8,232 nt of DNA from Nanobdellota archaeon (GTDB lineage Archaea; Nanobdellota; Nanobdellia; Woesearchaeales; GCA-2686295), in assembly GCA_018812505.1 (NCBI GenBank), contig JAHJDK010000203.1, positions 1-8,232 of the forward strand, in the 5' to 3' direction. A program made the translations under genes and the position numbers. Shown here in pieces: positions 6,801 to 8,232 of the stretch (positions are counted from its first letter, which is position 1; each line of letters starts with the position of its first letter). The notes under the pieces are model-generated. The model did no database searches and had not been told where the DNA came from. It saw only the letters and a list, made by a program, of their open reading frames with translations.

Positions 6801-8232
6801 GTTTATTGATACTGCAGGCGCCATGTTTGCCTGATTGTAAAAAGATTCTGGTGTTCCGCCAGGCATTCCATAATGATATAGATAATGTGAGACTTCGTCT
6901 TCTTCAAAATAAAGTGTGTCTTCATCATTTGTGCAGTTGAATAGTATAAACCCAAAAAAGTATTGTTCTTCTGCAGTTTTATAATTGTCAAAGAATTTTC
7001 CATACTCAGTTATATCTCTATCTGTTAATTCATCACTCCAATCTATTTCATAATCGTTGTTGTCAGGCACACCATTCATTTTCAATATGACATCTGTTTC
7101 AATTTTTTCATCAGGTCTGTCTGAAATGTAGATTATTCTGTCTCCGTAAAAGCCATAATCATCTCTTGTTGATGAAGCACTTACTGTTATGTTAGGATAG
7201 TATGTTCTGGAAACAACGCTTTTGTACCACCCAAATAATCTAAGAGTCTCACCATCGAAAGATTCTGCTTTTACAGTGTAAGGTGTTGCGTCTGCAAGTG
7301 TTAGATTTAAATACACGTTTGAGCCATTAAGAATTATTTTTTTCATCAAAACATAATTAAGCTCTAAATCATTCCTGTCACCTATTGCATAAACTAGGTA
7401 TGTTCCTTTTCGTCTGTAAAAGTCATAAGTGTTATTAAATCTTGTTTGATCTATTCGTTCTACCCCTCTTAGTCCATCAGTGTGTATGTAGAATAATTCT
7501 GGACTTAGAGCGTTGCCTTCAAAGTCCTGAACTGACACACTTATTCTGAATAGTCTTATTATGGATATAGGCACGTGCTGAGTTTGATTTTCTCCTTGAA
7601 TTCTTACATGTCCTTCCAAGTATCCATCCACATTTGATTCTGATAAATCTACAATTAAAGTTATTGTTCTTGATTCGCCTGCAGGTATAAACAAATGATT
7701 TTGGTTAACACTTGCAAGGTCATAGTATTTGCTTTCTTCATCTTTTATTTTATCTGTGGATATAGTAAAGTTATAGTCAATATCTTTAAGATTCTTGATT
7801 GTTAAATTATAGACTAAGATGTTTTCATCAGGATTTATTTTTCCAAAACTTATGCTTTGAGAATCTGTTGAGACTTCTGCGTTATAGGATTTCATAACGT
7901 CAACTCTTCCTCCTCCTTGCGCAAACACACCCCTGTTTGGTATTTGAATAGCTGTACTCATTAAATTGGACTTTATCTCGTCAGGAGTTCGTTCTGGATA
8001 TGCCTGCAGCAATAACGCTGCTGCACCTGCTATGTGCGGAGCAGCCATACTAGTTCCACTCATTGAAGTGTGCTCTCCATCCCCTAAACATTCTGATGAA
8101 CTCCATACATCTTCCCATTGTGATGAACAAATTCCTACTCCTGGGGCAAGAATATCTGGTTTTATTGTGTTCCAGTTTGTTGGCCCTCTTGAGCTGAAGC
8201 TCGCCACACTATCAAGTGATGTTGATGCACCA
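3828..8232 (-). CDS. Giant secreted subtilisin-like (S8) protease with Ig/Fn3 domains and dockerin, N-terminus off the right edge
   Basis: The frame is open to the window edge (GASTSLDSVASFSSRGPT, typical of subtilases just before the Ser motif), so the GTG at 8207 is an internal Val and not the start. The visible part has 1467 residues. Its catalytic Ser is in GTSMAAPH, with the Ser codon at 8049-8051; the Asp and His of the triad lie beyond the edge. In order: end of the S8 domain (8232-7878), a Fn3-like domain as in cell-envelope subtilases (7874-7563), an aromatic-rich unassigned stretch (7562-6138), two Ig-like modules (6134-5853, 5840-5556), a third Ig-like module (5552-5283), two cadherin-like/putative-Ig modules (5276-5022, 5012-4746), a fibronectin type III module (4739-4476), a dockerin (4472-4299), then a tail with one beta-rich segment, a proline-rich linker and a basic end. 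There is no C-terminal membrane helix. I count 27 N-x-S/T sequons, consistent with an exported, glycosylated protein. It is probably a surface or secreted protease that digests external protein; the target is unknown. Confidence 0.9.
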   Translation of the reverse strand, partial: GASTSLDSVASFSSRGPTNWNTIKPDILAPGVGICSSQWEDVWSSSECLGDGEHTSMSGTSMAAPHIAGAAALLLQAYPERTPDEIKSNLMSTAIQIPNRGVFAQGGGRVDVMKSYNAEVSTDSQSISFGKINPDENILVYNLTIKNLKDIDYNFTISTDKIKDEESKYYDLASVNQNHLFIPAGESRTITLIVDLSESNVDGYLEGHVRIQGENQTQHVPISIIRLFRISVSVQDFEGNALSPELFYIHTDGLRGVERIDQTRFNNTYDFYRRKGTYLVYAIGDRNDLELNYVLMKKIILNGSNVYLNLTLADATPYTVKAESFDGETLRLFGWYKSVVSRTYYPNITVSASSTRDDYGFYGDRIIYISDRPDEKIETDVILKMNGVPDNNDYEIDWSDELTDRDITEYGKFFDNYKTAEEQYFFGFILFNCTNDEDTLYFEEDEVSHYLYHYGMPGGTPESFYNQANMAPAVSINQYASLYTTVVPFSAPLDRHYYFMGTQEGYGYQIDWSFFNFVNINYLSYDPTSPKLTDQQQDFWNAMGQEEQYNSEKGFDAIHAIPGDYKELWFGTAPYNPLRGYIIGYTTPYGDRINVTSTYKFMRGYNYDTYLWKDTEYSVGDEVTGEVYKEISFEKPYYTIYRNGAYMYGTPLVDYYKNWFDYFNFIIYLAADYKVKLEIPTLYELYNKTIDTIEFTFPYLSDVPIIKDINAPPRYEVGVPFTITANITDDTDLKKINFSYWNGFSWIEIPYIVDGDLYSIILNISTLKHLDIIVFAEDEHNQTHQVEIKSVSMKTQPLNFELEYDYEVYKGGDEIYIDGSLLDDDSGAGYLKVDFFVDDLYVDSYPTNDLGNFDFWYDIPLDYANEELKLTMRAGNTGIYDLNEKTIYFDINLEPLHITITNPKNNAVIEDNKVLLTATTNWPATCEYELNYANVWLPMNQTGTTTHSHLIQLDWNNSYVVYLNCSKTDGTFVYEAVRFSTIEEPHYPPILQPISNMTTYENKTITIIASATDANNDDLSFSINDSRFDQNENIFSWTPDFEDAGDYSFRIIVTDNEFNSSQTFRVHVQNTNRKPVINSTPVIDAYVGGKYEYDVDAYDLDGDSLMYGFAITTDMGWLDINSQTGLVEGTPYEEGIFSLLIIVSDEYDEESETYQRFNITVHPGVKISNVSYELTENSAIITWDTNNNSNSIVQYGLDESLSNEINNSNFVRNHEVILSNLEENTDYYFTVLSCDNRSCSVTTESIVYYFKTWLLGDVNYDRELSIEDSAMIVDIILERINPSEYEEYVADMNKDNSVNVLDLVKLLNEIRETKTATKTIKENKVIELDDEYSLDISSSEDFESKWEIIQNTQVAKIFLNENNQLLIIPRKDEYGLLKLKQTVKYQGFVVGEKTLLLNLRIGREVIPIPRPIPIKTPVPLLRADEELNTHPHIKDLEQQAISHREVSPFKRPTALSRVVFRTLNKKQ
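4299..4472 (-). other. Dockerin module inside the subtilase
   Basis: Two copies of the calcium-binding loop DxNxDxxxxxxD are present: DVNYDRELSIED starting at 4463, and DMNKDNSVNVLD starting about 34 residues later. Each is followed by a hydrophobic helix (SAMIVDIILE and LVKLLNEI). This is the standard duplicated dockerin fold, which binds cohesin modules. No cohesin is visible in the window. The dockerin is not at the end of the protein; about 156 residues follow it. Confidence 0.85.
6138..7562 (-). other. Unassigned aromatic-rich block of the subtilase
   Basis: About 475 residues lie between the Fn3-like domain and the first clear Ig-like module. The first part (to about 7080) has beta-strand patterns such as FRISVSVQDFEGNAL and YLVYAIGDRN, suggestive of carboxypeptidase-regulatory or Ig-like folds. 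The rest is dense in Tyr, Phe, Trp and Asp (for example KTAEEQYFFGFILFNC and YFMGTQEGYGYQIDWSFF) and has few sequons. I recognise no family. It may hold a substrate-binding or pro-region-like domain. Confidence 0.5.

Noticed and set aside
8205..8207. GTG as the start codon of the protease
   Set aside because: The frame stays open upstream and encodes GASTSLDS, a normal subtilase sequence. The catalytic Asp and His must lie further upstream, so the gene begins outside the window.
1..8232. CRISPR arrays, tRNA or rRNA genes, insertion sequences
   Set aside because: No regularly spaced repeats, cloverleaf-like segments, rRNA-like sequence or transposase coding were seen on either strand.

Overview
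This AT-rich window (about one third G+C by eye) looks archaeal. Three start regions carry a TATA box about 26-29 bases upstream of a start codon with no ribosome binding site, which is the layout of archaeal leaderless mRNAs. The genes fit as well: a TrmB-family regulator, an archaeal-type RNA 3'-phosphate cyclase, a short membrane-anchored protein with an archaeal class III (prepilin-like) signal, and a very large secreted subtilase with many N-glycosylation sequons and a dockerin. The style resembles DPANN genomes such as Woesearchaeota or Pacearchaeota. That placement is inference, not proof.

Layout from left to right. 1-392 (minus) is the N-terminal part of a prepilin-like membrane-anchored protein that runs off the left edge. 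447-1181 (minus) is a TrmB-family transcription regulator. 1197-1270 is a compact divergent promoter region in which two TATA boxes are arranged symmetrically around an inverted repeat (TTGTTGTT, 7 bases, AACAACAA). 1271-2728 (plus) is a cobalamin-binding-type radical SAM protein whose [4Fe-4S] cysteine motif is interrupted (C-X26-C-X2-C). 2764-3798 (plus) is RtcA, RNA 3'-terminal phosphate cyclase, with its own possible promoter. A short convergent gap at 3799-3827 holds a hairpin. 3828-8232 (minus) is a giant subtilisin-like protease whose start lies beyond the right edge. Its visible part has the catalytic Ser, a Fn3-like domain, a long aromatic-rich stretch of unknown fold, a series of Ig-like and Fn3 domains, a dockerin with two calcium loops, and a C-terminal tail.

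How the parts may work together. The TrmB regulator probably controls itself and the divergent radical SAM gene through the shared palindrome, and possibly rtcA downstream. The radical SAM protein and RtcA lie on the same strand 35 bases apart. This could mean a shared role around RNA ends or RNA modification, but nothing in the sequence proves it. The protease and the prepilin-like protein point outward to the cell surface and look unrelated to the central pair. The best candidates for something undescribed are the radical SAM protein with the interrupted cluster motif under a TrmB-type switch, and the unassigned 475-residue block of the subtilase.
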